Notes: generated by a model from the letters alone, not told the origin. A DNA stretch of 64,000 nucleotides from Paraburkholderia xenovorans LB400 (GCF_000013645.1 NC_007952.1:2480001-2544000); one strand, 5' to 3'; positions 26,115 through 35,574 are shown, numbered from the stretch's first letter. Translations and numbers: made by a program.

Positions 26115-26705
26115 ATGCGCAGACGACAATTCATCATGACCACCAGCGCCGCCCTCGCCACGGCGGGCCTTGGCCTCGCCGGCTGCACGACCACGTCGCC
26201 ATCTTCGAGCGCGTCGTCTTCAGCCAACGCCGGCAAGCGCGACACGATCAATGCGGGAGTCGATTCCACGCTCTCGCGTCTCTACGCGAACGTCAGCGGT
26301 TCGCGCGAACTGGTGGCAAAAGCACGCGGCGTTCTGGTGTTCCCGTCCGTGATCTCGGCGGGCTTCTGGGTCGGCGGCCAGTACGGCGAAGGCGCGTTGC
26401 GCGTGGCCGGCCGCACGGCGGGCTATTACAGCACCGTGGCGGGCTCGTTCGGTTTGCAGATCGGCGCGCAATCCAAGGCCCTCGTATTCCTCTTCATGAC
26501 GCAAGAGGCGCTCGATAAATTCCTCGGCAGCCAGGGGTGGGCAGCCGGAGCGGACGCGACCGTCGCGGTGCTGAAGGTCGGCGCGAACGGCGCGGTCGAC
26601 ACCTCCACCGCCACCAGTCCGGTCGAAGCCTTTGTCCTGACGAACGGCGGTCTGATGGCCGGCGTATCGCTCGAAGGCACCAAAGTCTCGCGCCTGATGA
26701 TCTGA
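26115..26705 (+). CDS. SYLF/YSC84-domain lipoprotein with twin-arginine-like signal
   Basis: 196 residues, AAGGAA before ATG. The signal sequence has RRRQF followed by a hydrophobic stretch and the lipobox LAGC (Cys24), so it looks like a lipoprotein, possibly exported by Tat. The rest is a SYLF (Ysc84-related) domain: KARGVLVFPSVISAGFWVGG, GYYSTVAGSFGLQIGAQSKA and a closing TNGGLMAGVSLEGTKVS. SYLF domains bind phosphoinositide-like lipids in eukaryotes; the bacterial role is unclear. A strong hairpin follows. Confidence 0.9.
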   Translation: MRRRQFIMTTSAALATAGLGLAGCTTTSPSSSASSSANAGKRDTINAGVDSTLSRLYANVSGSRELVAKARGVLVFPSVISAGFWVGGQYGEGALRVAGRTAGYYSTVAGSFGLQIGAQSKALVFLFMTQEALDKFLGSQGWAAGADATVAVLKVGANGAVDTSTATSPVEAFVLTNGGLMAGVSLEGTKVSRLMI

Positions 26706-26716
26706 GCGTTCGCTCG

Positions 26717-26750
26717 ATGCCGCGCAGCCGCCCGGCCGGCTGCGCGGCAT
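26717..26750. terminator. Long hairpin between SYLF gene and chemoreceptor gene
   Basis: A perfect 14-bp stem (ATGCCGCGCAGCCG with CGGCTGCGCGGCAT) and 6-base loop between convergent genes. No T-run, so probably a bidirectional terminator of GC-rich type or a boundary hairpin. Confidence 0.6.
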
Positions 26751-26802
26751 GCGCGCTTCGTTCATTGCGGCCCGCGCGCTTCGCGCAGCGACGTGCCGCG
26801 GG

Positions 26803-28362
26803 TCAGCGGCCTTCCGGCAGCGTGAACACAGCAATCGCCGCGCTGAGCTGGCCGGTCTGCGCTTTCAGCACATCCGCCGAGGCGCTCGCCTCTTCCACCA
26901 GTGCCGCGTTCTGCTGGGTGGTCTGATCCATGCTCGCCACCGCGATGTTGACCTGCTCGATGCCCGAGCTTTGCTCCACCGAAGCCGCGCTGATCTCGCC
27001 CATGATGTCCGTCACGCGGCGCACCGCCTGCACGACTTCCTGCATGGTTTCGCCGGCGCGGCTCACATACTGCGAGCCGCCTTCGATCTGCGCCGCGGAC
27101 TCCTCGATCAGCGTCTTGATCTCCTTGGCCGCCGCCGCGCTGCGTTGCGCGAGGCTGCGCACTTCGCCCGCCACCACCGCGAAGCCGCGTCCTTCCTCGC
27201 CGGCGCGCGCCGCTTCGACTGCCGCGTTCAAGGCGAGAATGTTGGTCTGGAACGCAATGCCTTCGATCACCCCGATGATGTCGCCGATCCGGTGCGACGA
27301 CTGCGAAATGCCGCGCATCGTCTCGACCACCTGGCCGACCACTTCGCCGCCGCGCGCCGCCGTTTCGGACGCGTTATGCGCCAGCTGGCTGGCCTGCCTC
27401 GCGTTGTCGGCGTTCTGCTTCACGGTCGCGGTGATCTGCTCCATGCTCGACGCGGTTTCGCCGAGCGCCGTGGCCTGCTGTTCGGTGCGGCGCGACAGGT
27501 CCGCGTTGCCGGCGGCAATTTCGTTCGATACCGTCGAGATCAGCGTCGCGCCGCCGCGAATCTGCGCGATCGCCTGCGCGAGGCGCTGCTGCATGCGCCG
27601 CATCGCCGCGAGCAGGCTGGTTTCGTCGCCCGCCTTCGTTTCCACGATCAGGTCGAGTTCGCCGTCGGCAATGCGGGCAGCGATCTGCGCCGCGTACGCC
27701 GGTTCGCCGCCGAGTTGCCGCAGAATGCTGCGCAGGATCACGCCGATCACGAGCGACACCACCACACACAGCATCAGCGCGGCGCCCACGTACTGGATGA
27801 GCGTCGTGTAAAACGCGGCGTCGATATCGTCGGTGAACACGCCGGTGACGATCGTCCAGTCCCACGGTTTGTACAGCCGCACGAAGTTGATCTTCGGCGC
27901 CATTTCATTGGAGCCGGGCTTCGGAAACTGCAAATGGATGAAGCCTTCGCCTTCGCGCTCGGCGAGATCGGAGCCGTCCTTGAACACGTGGCGCCCTTGC
28001 GGGTCGGTGAAGCCGCTCATGTCCTTGCCTTCCAGGTCGGCCCGAACGCCGTGCATGAGAACGCGGGCCTGCGCGTCCTCGATCACGAGGTAGCCACCGG
28101 CGCCGTTGTAGCGCATGGCGCGCAGATCGGCCATCGCCGTGCGCTGCGCGTCGGCGAGCGGCATGGCGCCCGAGGCGACCAGGCCGTTATAGCGATCCAG
28201 CACGCTATACGCGACGCTGACCACGCTCTTCAGTTCGGCCTGGCGATCGGCGATCATCGTGTCGCGTGTCTTGAACGCACCCCATAGGCCAATTGCCAGA
28301 ATACCCATGCACATTACTGCCAGCGCGAGCCAGAGCCGCACCTTCAGGCGAAACCGTTCCAT
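26803..28362 (-). CDS. Methyl-accepting chemotaxis protein with Cache sensor
   Basis: 519 residues. Transmembrane helix 1 (about 9-30), a periplasmic single Cache domain (about 35-190; YNGAGGYLVIEDAQARVLMH and WDWTIVTGVFTDDID), helix 2 (about 193-215), HAMP and a long cytoplasmic coiled coil. The hairpin tip includes GIAFQTNILALNAAVEAARA with AGEEGRGFAVVAGEVR, the CheA/CheW contact region of Tar-class receptors. The C-terminus lacks the NWETF-type CheR tether. The Cache fold suggests small organic-acid or similar ligands, resembling that of the kinase at 9053-10462. Monocistronic. Confidence 0.93.
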   Translation of the reverse strand: MERFRLKVRLWLALAVMCMGILAIGLWGAFKTRDTMIADRQAELKSVVSVAYSVLDRYNGLVASGAMPLADAQRTAMADLRAMRYNGAGGYLVIEDAQARVLMHGVRADLEGKDMSGFTDPQGRHVFKDGSDLAEREGEGFIHLQFPKPGSNEMAPKINFVRLYKPWDWTIVTGVFTDDIDAAFYTTLIQYVGAALMLCVVVSLVIGVILRSILRQLGGEPAYAAQIAARIADGELDLIVETKAGDETSLLAAMRRMQQRLAQAIAQIRGGATLISTVSNEIAAGNADLSRRTEQQATALGETASSMEQITATVKQNADNARQASQLAHNASETAARGGEVVGQVVETMRGISQSSHRIGDIIGVIEGIAFQTNILALNAAVEAARAGEEGRGFAVVAGEVRSLAQRSAAAAKEIKTLIEESAAQIEGGSQYVSRAGETMQEVVQAVRRVTDIMGEISAASVEQSSGIEQVNIAVASMDQTTQQNAALVEEASASADVLKAQTGQLSAAIAVFTLPEGR

Positions 28363-28590
28363 CTCCGTATCCCTTTGTACTTGTCGTCGACGCGCCGCCA
28401 GGGCGGGCGCCCAGGCGGTTCATGTCCATCTTCAGGATTAACGGCGGAACGGGAAAAAACTTCAGGGCCCGGCGCGATCAGTCGCAGGCGCCCGGACAGC
28501 GCATGGGCCTGGCCGGCGCGGCTCACGGCGCGGCCGACATGGCGGAGCCTTCTCGCAAGCGGATTTTGCGCACTCAGCCCGGGCGATGCG

Positions 28591-29130
28591 TCACTCGGAC
28601 GGCAACGTGAGCGAGGCGACCTCGCAGCGCGGCCACTGACGCAACACGTCCGGCGCCAGCAGCAGCTTGGCGGCTCGCACGCCCGCGCCCATGACGATCT
28701 GGGGCCGCGCCATGACGGCCGCGTCGACGAGAATGCGCCAGTCGGCCGGCAAGCCGAAGGCGGTGATTCCGCCGAACTCCATGCCGCTATGCTCCACGGC
28801 CGCTTCCCGCTTCGCGAACGAAAGCCGTTGCGCGCCCAGGGCCGCCTTCACCGCGCCGTTGATGTCGAGGCGCAGCGAACCCAGCGAGACCAGCGCCGCG
28901 TAATGCTCGGCGCCCTCCTTCCTGTAGCGGATCACGATGGTGTTCGCGCAGTCTTCCAGACCGAAACCGTAACGCGCGCTGAATTCGGCGGTATCCGAAG
29001 CGTCGCCGGAGACGGAGAAAACCGTCACGCCTTGCGCCGGCAACTGCCCGACGACATGCGCGGGCAAATGGGCGGGCAATTGTTCCGTCGGAATGACATC
29101 CAACTGCTGTATGAGTTCGTGCGAGTGCAT
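28591..29130 (-). CDS. YbaK/ProX-type aminoacyl-tRNA deacylase
   Basis: 179 residues from the preferred ATG (MHSHELIQQLD); a frame extending 17 codons upstream has no supporting features. The YbaK fold is indicated by VSGDASDTAEFSARYGFGLE (beginning), ANTIVIRYRK, the K..A..(K) helix AVKAALGAQRLSFAKREAA and the EFGGITAFGLP / WRILVDAAVMARPQIVMGAG pair. Members clear mischarged tRNAs such as Ala- or Cys-tRNA(Pro) in the cytoplasm. The exact specificity cannot be judged. It is divergent from the BrkB-like gene. Confidence 0.82.
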   Translation of the reverse strand: MHSHELIQQLDVIPTEQLPAHLPAHVVGQLPAQGVTVFSVSGDASDTAEFSARYGFGLEDCANTIVIRYRKEGAEHYAALVSLGSLRLDINGAVKAALGAQRLSFAKREAAVEHSGMEFGGITAFGLPADWRILVDAAVMARPQIVMGAGVRAAKLLLAPDVLRQWPRCEVASLTLPSE

Positions 29131-29357
29131 GGCGGGCAAAAAGTGTATGAGGATCCCCCGGCATTCTAACGGCACACCCAAGCCGGGGTGCGCGGGCGCC
29201 GCGCGCCCCGGTCTCGCTTGTTATAGTGACAGGCACAAGGTTTGCGAAAGCTTTCATGCGAAGACTGCGTCAAGGCTGCGTCGATGGCTTCACCCCGCGG
29301 TTCGCCCGCACAATCGCCTTGCCCGCACGGCGTCAGCCCCTCTCGAGAAACACGATC

Positions 29358-30701
29358 ATGGACATGGACACGCTTTCCGCCGAAAACCTGCAACTGGCGG
29401 CCCGCAAGCAGGCCAATTGGGCCATCGGCGCCTTCAGACAGTTTGCCGAAGACCGCTGCGCGGCAATGGCCGCGAGCATCGCCTTCTATGCCGCGTTTTC
29501 TCTCGCGCCCACACTGGTCATGGTGATCGCCGTGGCCGGCTGGGTCTTCGGCGCGGAAGCCGCGCGCGGCGAGTTGTTCGACCACATTCACGGGTTGCTC
29601 GGCGACCAGGCCGCCGCGGGCGTGCAGACCATCGTCGAGAACGCCCATCACAGCGGCAGCGCCGGCGGCATCGCGGCGATCATTTCGTTCTCGATGCTGG
29701 CGATCGGCGCTTCGGCCACTTTCTCCTCGCTCAATAGCGCACTCAATATAGTGTGGCCGTATACGGGGCCGCGGTCGTCGAGCGTGATCGCGCTGGTGCG
29801 CGTGCGCCTGATCTCGTTCGGCCTGGTGCTCGGCGTCGCGTTCCTGCTGATCGTTTCGCTGGTACTCGATACGATCATCACCTTCGTCGGCAAATGGCTC
29901 TGGGGCGACTCGCCGTATGTCGTGATCGGCAACCTGTTGCAACTCGGCGTCGGCTTGCTCGTGCTGGCCTGTGCGTTCGCCGGCCTGCTCAAGTTTCTGC
30001 CGGACGCTCGCGTGCGCTGGCTCGATGCCTTTGTCGGCGGGATTGTCGCCGCCGTGCTGTTCTCGGCGGGCAAGAAGCTGTTCGCCCTTTATATCGCGCA
30101 CGCCGGGATGGCCAGTTCGTTCGGCGCGGCCGGCTCGCTCGCCGTGCTGCTGATGTGGCTGTACTTCTCGGCCGCCGTACTGCTGCTCGGCGCGGAGTTT
30201 TCGGCAGCGCGCGGGCGTATACATGACCCGCGCGGAGGCTGGGGCATGCAGGACGACACGCCGCCCGGCAGCCGCGCCAAGCTCGCGTCGGTGCTGGCGG
30301 CATCGACGGTCGGCGCGGACGCCGCGCCGCACATGGTCGCACCGGCGCTCACGGCTGCGAGCGACAGCGCGCTCACCGCCACCGGGCGCGACGCAACGGC
30401 AAGCGCGCAGGGCGGCGCGGCGGCGGCGGCTTTGCGGGAGCAATCCGGCAACACAGCGTCGGCGCGAGCGACGGCGGTCAAACTCGCCCGCAGCGTCGTC
30501 TCGGCCGAAGCGCAAGCAACCCGCATCGCCGCCGACACGCTGATCGAGGCAAGCCGCAAAGCCGTGGCGGCAGATCGCTACGTGCGGCGCCACCCGTGGC
30601 CTTCGGTGCTGCTGGCGGCGGCTGCCGGGCTGGCCGCGGCGACCGTGGCGCGCCGCAATGCCCACAATGCCCGCGACACCGACAGTAAGCCCGATTCCTG
30701 A
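29358..30701 (+). CDS. YihY/BrkB-family membrane protein with DUF883-like C-terminal tail
   Basis: 447 residues from the preferred ATG (MDMDTLSAEN); an upstream in-frame start would add 44 residues of poor character. Residues about 20-290 are the YihY/BrkB membrane domain with six helices (AASIAFYAAFSLAPTLVMVI at the first). The remaining 150 residues are Ala/Thr/Arg-rich and end in YVRRHPWPSVLLAAAAGLAA followed by ATVARR (from residue 408). That ending matches the membrane-anchor signature of the ElaB/YqjD/DUF883 ribosome-associated proteins. It therefore appears to be a BrkB-DUF883 fusion. Function of YihY proteins is unknown; older names link them to ribonuclease BN in error. Confidence 0.88.
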   Translation: MDMDTLSAENLQLAARKQANWAIGAFRQFAEDRCAAMAASIAFYAAFSLAPTLVMVIAVAGWVFGAEAARGELFDHIHGLLGDQAAAGVQTIVENAHHSGSAGGIAAIISFSMLAIGASATFSSLNSALNIVWPYTGPRSSSVIALVRVRLISFGLVLGVAFLLIVSLVLDTIITFVGKWLWGDSPYVVIGNLLQLGVGLLVLACAFAGLLKFLPDARVRWLDAFVGGIVAAVLFSAGKKLFALYIAHAGMASSFGAAGSLAVLLMWLYFSAAVLLLGAEFSAARGRIHDPRGGWGMQDDTPPGSRAKLASVLAASTVGADAAPHMVAPALTAASDSALTATGRDATASAQGGAAAAALREQSGNTASARATAVKLARSVVSAEAQATRIAADTLIEASRKAVAADRYVRRHPWPSVLLAAAAGLAAATVARRNAHNARDTDSKPDS

Positions 30702-31113
30702 CGCCTCGCGTTTCAAGGGGACCCGTCTGGCTGCGCCGATGCACCAGGATGGACCCGCGTGACCACAGCATGAGCAAGCTGTCCAGCGGCTGCGTCAAGC
30801 AAAACGCATCGCGATTTTTATGCAACTCCTGCAAAACGGCCAAAAAAGCTAGACGACTTGATTACGAAGCGCCTTCAAGAAAGTGTCGAAAGTGAAGGTG
30901 CGACAGTCGTCACTGTCAACAAAACAACAATAATGCGTAGCGAGGGAATAAATGTTGCTGAAACAGGAATAATCGTTAACGCGCTTTAAATACAAGGCTT
31001 TGCGTCGGTTGTCAGTTTTTGGAGACAGTCTTTTTTTTCCAGTTCTAGCCGATAGACCTCTGCGCTATTCTCCTTCCCGCAACAACAAACTAATCATCTG
31101 CGTGGAGAAATGG
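30702..31113. other. Upstream region of the porin gene
   Basis: 412 bases, A/T-rich from about 30830 onward. It must hold the porin promoter and a long untranslated leader, but I cannot pick a promoter with confidence. GGAGA at 31104-31108 is the ribosome-binding site. No gene seen. Confidence 0.5.
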
Positions 31114-32295
31114 ATGAAACGAATCGCACTGTCTACCCTCTCGCTGGCGCTCCTCGGCGTCACTAGCGTCGCCCATGCTCAAAGCAGCGTTACCCTGTAC
31201 GGCTTGATCGATGAATCGGTTCAGTTCGCCCACAACACGGTCGACTCTACCGGCAAGAACTCGAATCAGGTCGGTCTGGTCGGCGGCAACCTGCAAGGCG
31301 ATCGTTGGGGCTTGAAGGGCACCGAAGATCTCGGCGGCGGCCTGAAGGCTATCTTCCAGTTGGAAAACGGCTTTGACCTCAACACCGGCAAGCTGGGTCA
31401 GGGCGGCAAGATGTTCGGTCGCCAAGCCTACGTCGGCCTGACGGGCGATCAATGGGGTACGTTCACGCTGGGTCGTCAATACGATCCGCTGGTCGACCTG
31501 GTTCAGCCGCTGACGGCTGACAACTACTTCGGTTCGACCTTCGCCACGCCGGGCGACGTCGACAACAACGACAACTCCTCGCGCACGAACAACGCCATCA
31601 AGTACACCTCGCCGGTGTGGGGCGGCTTCCAGTTCGAAGGCATGTACGCTCTGGGCGGCGTGGCTGGCCAGACGGGTTCGGGCCAAACGTGGTCGGGCGC
31701 TGCAACGTACGCAACGGGTCCGTTCAGCGTGGCTGCCGGCTACTTCCGCGCAGACAACGGCAACACGCTGGCTAGCCGCACGGCAGCAGGCGCAACGGGC
31801 TGGAACGGCAGCACGTCGGACGGCACGTTCGACAACCAGGTCAACGGCGCCTACGCGGCAGCCAAGTCGATCGGTATCGCTTCGGTCGCTGTGCAGTATG
31901 TTGCAGGCCCGTTCACGGCCAACCTGCGCTACAGCAATGCGCAGTACAAGCCGGACGCGTTCTCGGGCTTCGGTTCGACCGAGAAGTACAACATCGGCGG
32001 CGCATACCTGGGTTACCAGGCAACGCCGGCAATGCTGGTTGGCGTGGGCTACATCTACACCAAGGCTAGCGGCGATTCGAGCGCAACGTATCACCAGGTT
32101 TCCCTGGGCGGCGACTACAACCTGTCGAAGCGCACGGACATCTACCTGATTGGCGCCTATCAGCACGCAAGCGGCCAGCAACGCGGTGCAGACGGCACGC
32201 TGGTCAACGCAGGCGCAGCAATCGGTTCGTACGGCTACAACTCGGCTTCCAGCTCGCAAGAACTGGTCAGCCTGGGCATCCGCCACAAGTTCTAA
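31114..32295 (+). CDS. Burkholderia-type general porin (gram-negative porin family)
   Basis: 393 residues starting at MKRIALSTLSLALLGVTSVA, a signal peptide ending AHAQ, immediately followed by SSVTLYGLIDESVQF, the standard first strand of OpcP/Omp-type trimeric porins. Later hallmarks: GNLQGDRWGLKGTEDLGGGL, RQAYVGLTGDQWGTFTLGRQ and the terminal LGIRHKF with C-terminal Phe for BAM recognition. It forms a 16-stranded diffusion channel in the outer membrane. Codon use is strongly biased (many AAC, GGC and CTG codons), typical of a highly expressed gene. GGAGA precedes the start, and a strong terminator follows. Confidence 0.95.
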   Translation: MKRIALSTLSLALLGVTSVAHAQSSVTLYGLIDESVQFAHNTVDSTGKNSNQVGLVGGNLQGDRWGLKGTEDLGGGLKAIFQLENGFDLNTGKLGQGGKMFGRQAYVGLTGDQWGTFTLGRQYDPLVDLVQPLTADNYFGSTFATPGDVDNNDNSSRTNNAIKYTSPVWGGFQFEGMYALGGVAGQTGSGQTWSGAATYATGPFSVAAGYFRADNGNTLASRTAAGATGWNGSTSDGTFDNQVNGAYAAAKSIGIASVAVQYVAGPFTANLRYSNAQYKPDAFSGFGSTEKYNIGGAYLGYQATPAMLVGVGYIYTKASGDSSATYHQVSLGGDYNLSKRTDIYLIGAYQHASGQQRGADGTLVNAGAAIGSYGYNSASSSQELVSLGIRHKF

Positions 32296-32334
32296 TCTGA
32301 CTTGACGGACTGCTGAAGCAACACGCAGTTGAAG

Positions 32335-32372
32335 ACCAGCCACGGGCGAGAAGCCTGTGGCTGGTTTTTTTT
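32335..32372 (+). terminator. Rho-independent terminator of the porin gene
   Basis: A 13-bp stem with one mismatch (ACCAGCCACGGGC with GCCTGTGGCTGGT, loop GAGAA) followed by eight T. It lies 40 bases after the porin stop. Confidence 0.92.
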
Positions 32373-32602
32373 CGTCCGGGCTTCTGCGATGCCCGCGCCC
32401 CGCGTCCGGGCAGCGCGCTGCCACTCGCAGGCGCTTCGCTCGCCAGACGCGGCCGATCCATTGCCATTGGATGACGCAAAAAAAGGCCGCCAGCAACCCG
32501 GTTTGGGCTCCTGACGACCTTGTTGTGCTGCGGTTGCCTGTCGGTTGCTTACGGCTGCGTCTTCATCACGGAAGGGGCGGCCTGACGCCCTGGCCGGCAC
32601 AG

Positions 32603-33475
32603 CTACTTGCGCTGCGATTTCCCCCGCTCCGCCTGCGCCAGCGTTTGCGCGGGCCTCGCGTCGAGTTCATGCTCGATGCCATCCGCGCCGACCGGAGCAC
32701 GATACAGCACCAGTGCCCGCTCGCGCTGCAGCAGCGGCACGTTAGGCGAATCCTGCCAGTCCGGGTCGGGAATCTCGCCGAACACCTGGCGCAGCCGCTC
32801 GCCCCAGGTACGGTGAATCATCTCGAAGTACGCGTTGTCGTGATCGATCGAGACGAAGCGCGTGACGCGCAGCGCATCCTTCTGATAGACCAGCAGATCT
32901 AGCGGCAACCCGACCGACAGGTTCGAGCGCAGCGTGGAGTCCATAGAGACCAGCGCGCACTTGGCGGCTTCGTCGAGCGGCGTGGACGGCGTGAGCACGC
33001 GGTCGATGATCGGCTTGCCGTACTTCGCCTCGCCGATCTGGAAATACGGGTTCACCGCCGACGCCTCGATGAAATTGCCCGCCGCGTAGATCATGAACAG
33101 GCGCGGCCGGTTGCCCGCGATCTGCCCGCCGAGAATGAAGCTGCAATTGAAGTCGACGCCGAATTCCTGCAACGCTTCAGCCTCGCGCTGATGCACGCAA
33201 CGCACCGCGCGGCCGATCACGCGGGCCGCGTCGGCCATTGTGGGCGCGCTCCAGAGCGTGGGTTGGGACGGATCCGCGGGTTCCGACAGCTCGTGCAGCA
33301 CCGCCTGGGTGAGCGACAGATTGCCGGCGCCCAGCAGGACGAGCATGCGCTCGCCCGGCTGCTCGAACACCGACATCTTGCGCGCGGTGCTGATGTGATC
33401 GACGCCCGCATTGGTGCGCGTGTCCGAGAGGAACACGAGACCGTCGTCGACGGACATCGCGACACAGTAAGTCAT
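32603..33475 (-). CDS. Anbu (ancestral beta subunit) proteasome-like peptidase
   Basis: 290 residues. The start MTYCVAMSVDDGLVFLSDTR is diagnostic of Anbu, the bacterial relative of proteasome beta subunits and HslV. Removal of Met leaves the nucleophile T1, with D17 and K32 completing the Ntn-hydrolase triad. Other frames start nine codons earlier, but that would bury Thr1. Purified Anbu proteins form open-ring or helical assemblies, with little known about substrates. It is the last gene of a four-gene cluster with transglutaminase, alpha-E and ATP-grasp genes; 170 bases separate it from the transglutaminase gene. The C-terminal 40 residues are charged and may be an added tail. Confidence 0.93.
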   Translation of the reverse strand: MTYCVAMSVDDGLVFLSDTRTNAGVDHISTARKMSVFEQPGERMLVLLGAGNLSLTQAVLHELSEPADPSQPTLWSAPTMADAARVIGRAVRCVHQREAEALQEFGVDFNCSFILGGQIAGNRPRLFMIYAAGNFIEASAVNPYFQIGEAKYGKPIIDRVLTPSTPLDEAAKCALVSMDSTLRSNLSVGLPLDLLVYQKDALRVTRFVSIDHDNAYFEMIHRTWGERLRQVFGEIPDPDWQDSPNVPLLQRERALVLYRAPVGADGIEHELDARPAQTLAQAERGKSQRK

Positions 33476-33645
33476 AAGGAAAGGTACCTGCAAAAAAACC
33501 ACTGAGTGGCGCTATTGTAATGCCGCGCGCATGCGTCCCTATTCCGTATTACGGCCTTTGCGGGTCCAATCTGAATGGGTTGTGAGCGCTGGCGCTCACT
33601 AGCGCCTCCAGCGGGCCGCTGCGAACCGTCGCCCTCTTCCCGCAG

Positions 33646-34446
33646 CTATTGCGGCTGTTGCGCACTGACCATCACGGACACCTTCAGCTGTTCTTCCAGC
33701 CCGCCGATACGCCGGCCGCGCACCGGCGCGGCGGATTCATAGTCCCGCGCGACGGCGAGACGGCAGTAGATTTCACTGGCGAACGCGGCGTGCGTGACGT
33801 CGATGGAAATCCAGCCCGTGCCCTCCAGCCATACGTCCACCCACGCGTGGCTGGCAGCGTGCGGCACGTCGCCCGGCTCGATATAGCCGCTCACGTAACG
33901 CGCCGGAATGCCCCGCGCGCGGCAGCACGCGAGCATCAGATGCGCATGGTCCTGGCACACACCGTTGCCGAGCGCGAGCGCCTGGGCGGCCGTGCTGGTG
34001 ACTTCGGTGACGCCCGGGTTGTACTTCACGCGCTGCACGATCTGTTCGGACAGCGCGATCAGGTTCGCCGAGCTCGCCAGGTTCGGCACCGATTCGGCCA
34101 GTTCGCGGACCGCGGCATCGGCCTCGGTAAGCCGCGTCGAACAGGTGAAGTGCTCTAGCGGAATCGGCCCGATGGGGTCGGGCAGATAGCCGTCGATCAG
34201 CGGGATCGTGTCCACCTCGCCGGCCACATGCAGGCGGATCTCGCTGTGCGGCTTGTTGATGACCAGTGTGTGCAGCACGTTGCCGTAAGCGTCGAAGGTT
34301 GCGTCGAGCTTGCCCGGCGCGTCGATGCTCCAGCGCCGCACCACCTGCGAGGCGCCGCTCGACGGCGTCAGACGCAGTTGCTGGATCGAATAATGGACAG
34401 TCGCTTCGTAGCGATAGGACGTGTCGTGGCGGATCGTCAGGTACAT
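33646..34446 (-). CDS. Transglutaminase-like cysteine peptidase of the Anbu cluster
   Basis: 266 residues. Start MYLTIRHDTSYRYEATVHYS with GGAG upstream; this N-terminal beta domain (bacterial transglutaminase-like N) precedes the papain-like core. The catalytic triad is complete: C164 (NGVCQDHAHL), H200 (ASHAWVDVW) and D216 (SIDVTHA). No signal peptide. In Anbu clusters this protein is inferred to cleave or transfer amide bonds on a peptide made by the ATP-grasp enzyme. It begins 11 bases after the alpha-E stop. Confidence 0.92.
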   Translation of the reverse strand: MYLTIRHDTSYRYEATVHYSIQQLRLTPSSGASQVVRRWSIDAPGKLDATFDAYGNVLHTLVINKPHSEIRLHVAGEVDTIPLIDGYLPDPIGPIPLEHFTCSTRLTEADAAVRELAESVPNLASSANLIALSEQIVQRVKYNPGVTEVTSTAAQALALGNGVCQDHAHLMLACCRARGIPARYVSGYIEPGDVPHAASHAWVDVWLEGTGWISIDVTHAAFASEIYCRLAVARDYESAAPVRGRRIGGLEEQLKVSVMVSAQQPQ

Positions 34447-34457
34447 AAGAAACTCCG

Positions 34458-35408
34458 TCAGGCGACTGGCAGCATCAGATAGGTGCGCGCAACCAGATTG
34501 CCCAGCTCGAACACACGAGCGAGGAACTGCGTCAGATAGGCGTGCAGGCCGGCTTCGAAAATCTGCCGGATGTCGGAATACACGAGTTCGGCGCGCAGCT
34601 TGCCGGCAAACCGCTCGCACTGGTTCGAACCCGAGGTGCGCAGCATCGCCAGATTCGCGCACACGCCTTCGAGCGACGCCAGCAGCGAACGCGGCATCTG
34701 CGGATTGAGGATCATCAGTTCGACCACGCGTGCGGGCGTGACGACGTCGCGATACACCTTGCGATAGATTTCCAGCGCCGACACCGAGCTCAGAATCGAG
34801 GTCCAGTAGTAAAAATCTTCGAGCTGGCGCGCGGCGTCGCGTGAATTCGGTTCGACGTCGGCAAAGCGCACGTCGAGAATCCGCGCGGTGTTGTCGGCGC
34901 GCTCCAGATACGTGCCGAGTTGCGTGAAGAAGAACGCGTCGTCCTGCAGCGCGGTGCCGATCGTCACGCCACGCGAGAGGTGCGAGCGGAACTTCACCCA
35001 TTCGAACAGCGCGCCGGGATTGTTCGCCGCCTGTCCGGTGGCAATGCGCTCGTTGAATTCGAGCCAGGTATCGTTGATGGTTTCCCACCACTCGGTCGTC
35101 AAGGTACCGCGCACCGCGCGGGCGTTTTCGCGCGCGGCCTGCAAACACGAGTGAATGCTCGACGGATTGGTCGCGTCCGCCACCATGAAATCGAGCACGT
35201 GTTCGCGGGTCGGTTCGTCGTAGCGCTGCGCGAACGCGGTTTCGAGTTCGGAAATGCGCAGCACCGAGCGTTGTGCGCGCGCTTCCTGTTCGGGCGTCTG
35301 CGGCAATAGCAGCGCCTTCAGGTTGATATCGAGCATGCGGGCGGTATTCTCCGCGCGCTCCATGTAGCGGGCCATCCAGAAAAGGTGATCGGCGGTTCGG
35401 CTTAGCAT
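34458..35408 (-). CDS. Alpha-E domain protein of the Anbu cluster
   Basis: 316 residues, all-alpha, no signal peptide. MLSRTADHLFWMARYMERAE and NTARMLDINLKAL at the N-terminus, and a second YLERADNTARILDVR later, are the signature acidic-helical motifs of the alpha-E family. The catalytic role is not established; the conserved Glu residues in these repeats are the reason for the name. Position between ATP-grasp and transglutaminase genes is the standard one. Spacing to the transglutaminase is 11 bases, so they are co-transcribed. Confidence 0.92.
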   Translation of the reverse strand: MLSRTADHLFWMARYMERAENTARMLDINLKALLLPQTPEQEARAQRSVLRISELETAFAQRYDEPTREHVLDFMVADATNPSSIHSCLQAARENARAVRGTLTTEWWETINDTWLEFNERIATGQAANNPGALFEWVKFRSHLSRGVTIGTALQDDAFFFTQLGTYLERADNTARILDVRFADVEPNSRDAARQLEDFYYWTSILSSVSALEIYRKVYRDVVTPARVVELMILNPQMPRSLLASLEGVCANLAMLRTSGSNQCERFAGKLRAELVYSDIRQIFEAGLHAYLTQFLARVFELGNLVARTYLMLPVA

Positions 35409-35574
35409 GACGGCGTTCCGTATCTGATGACGCGAGGCCTTCGTCGAAGTAAAAGGCCCGCGCTGGTTATCCGTATGCGCCGGTGGCGCGCGTGTTGCGT
35501 ATCACGTGCCGCCCCGGCGCGTTGGGTTGCAGGCGCGGTTGCGTGAAGCATTTGCAACCGCAGCGGCAACCGCG

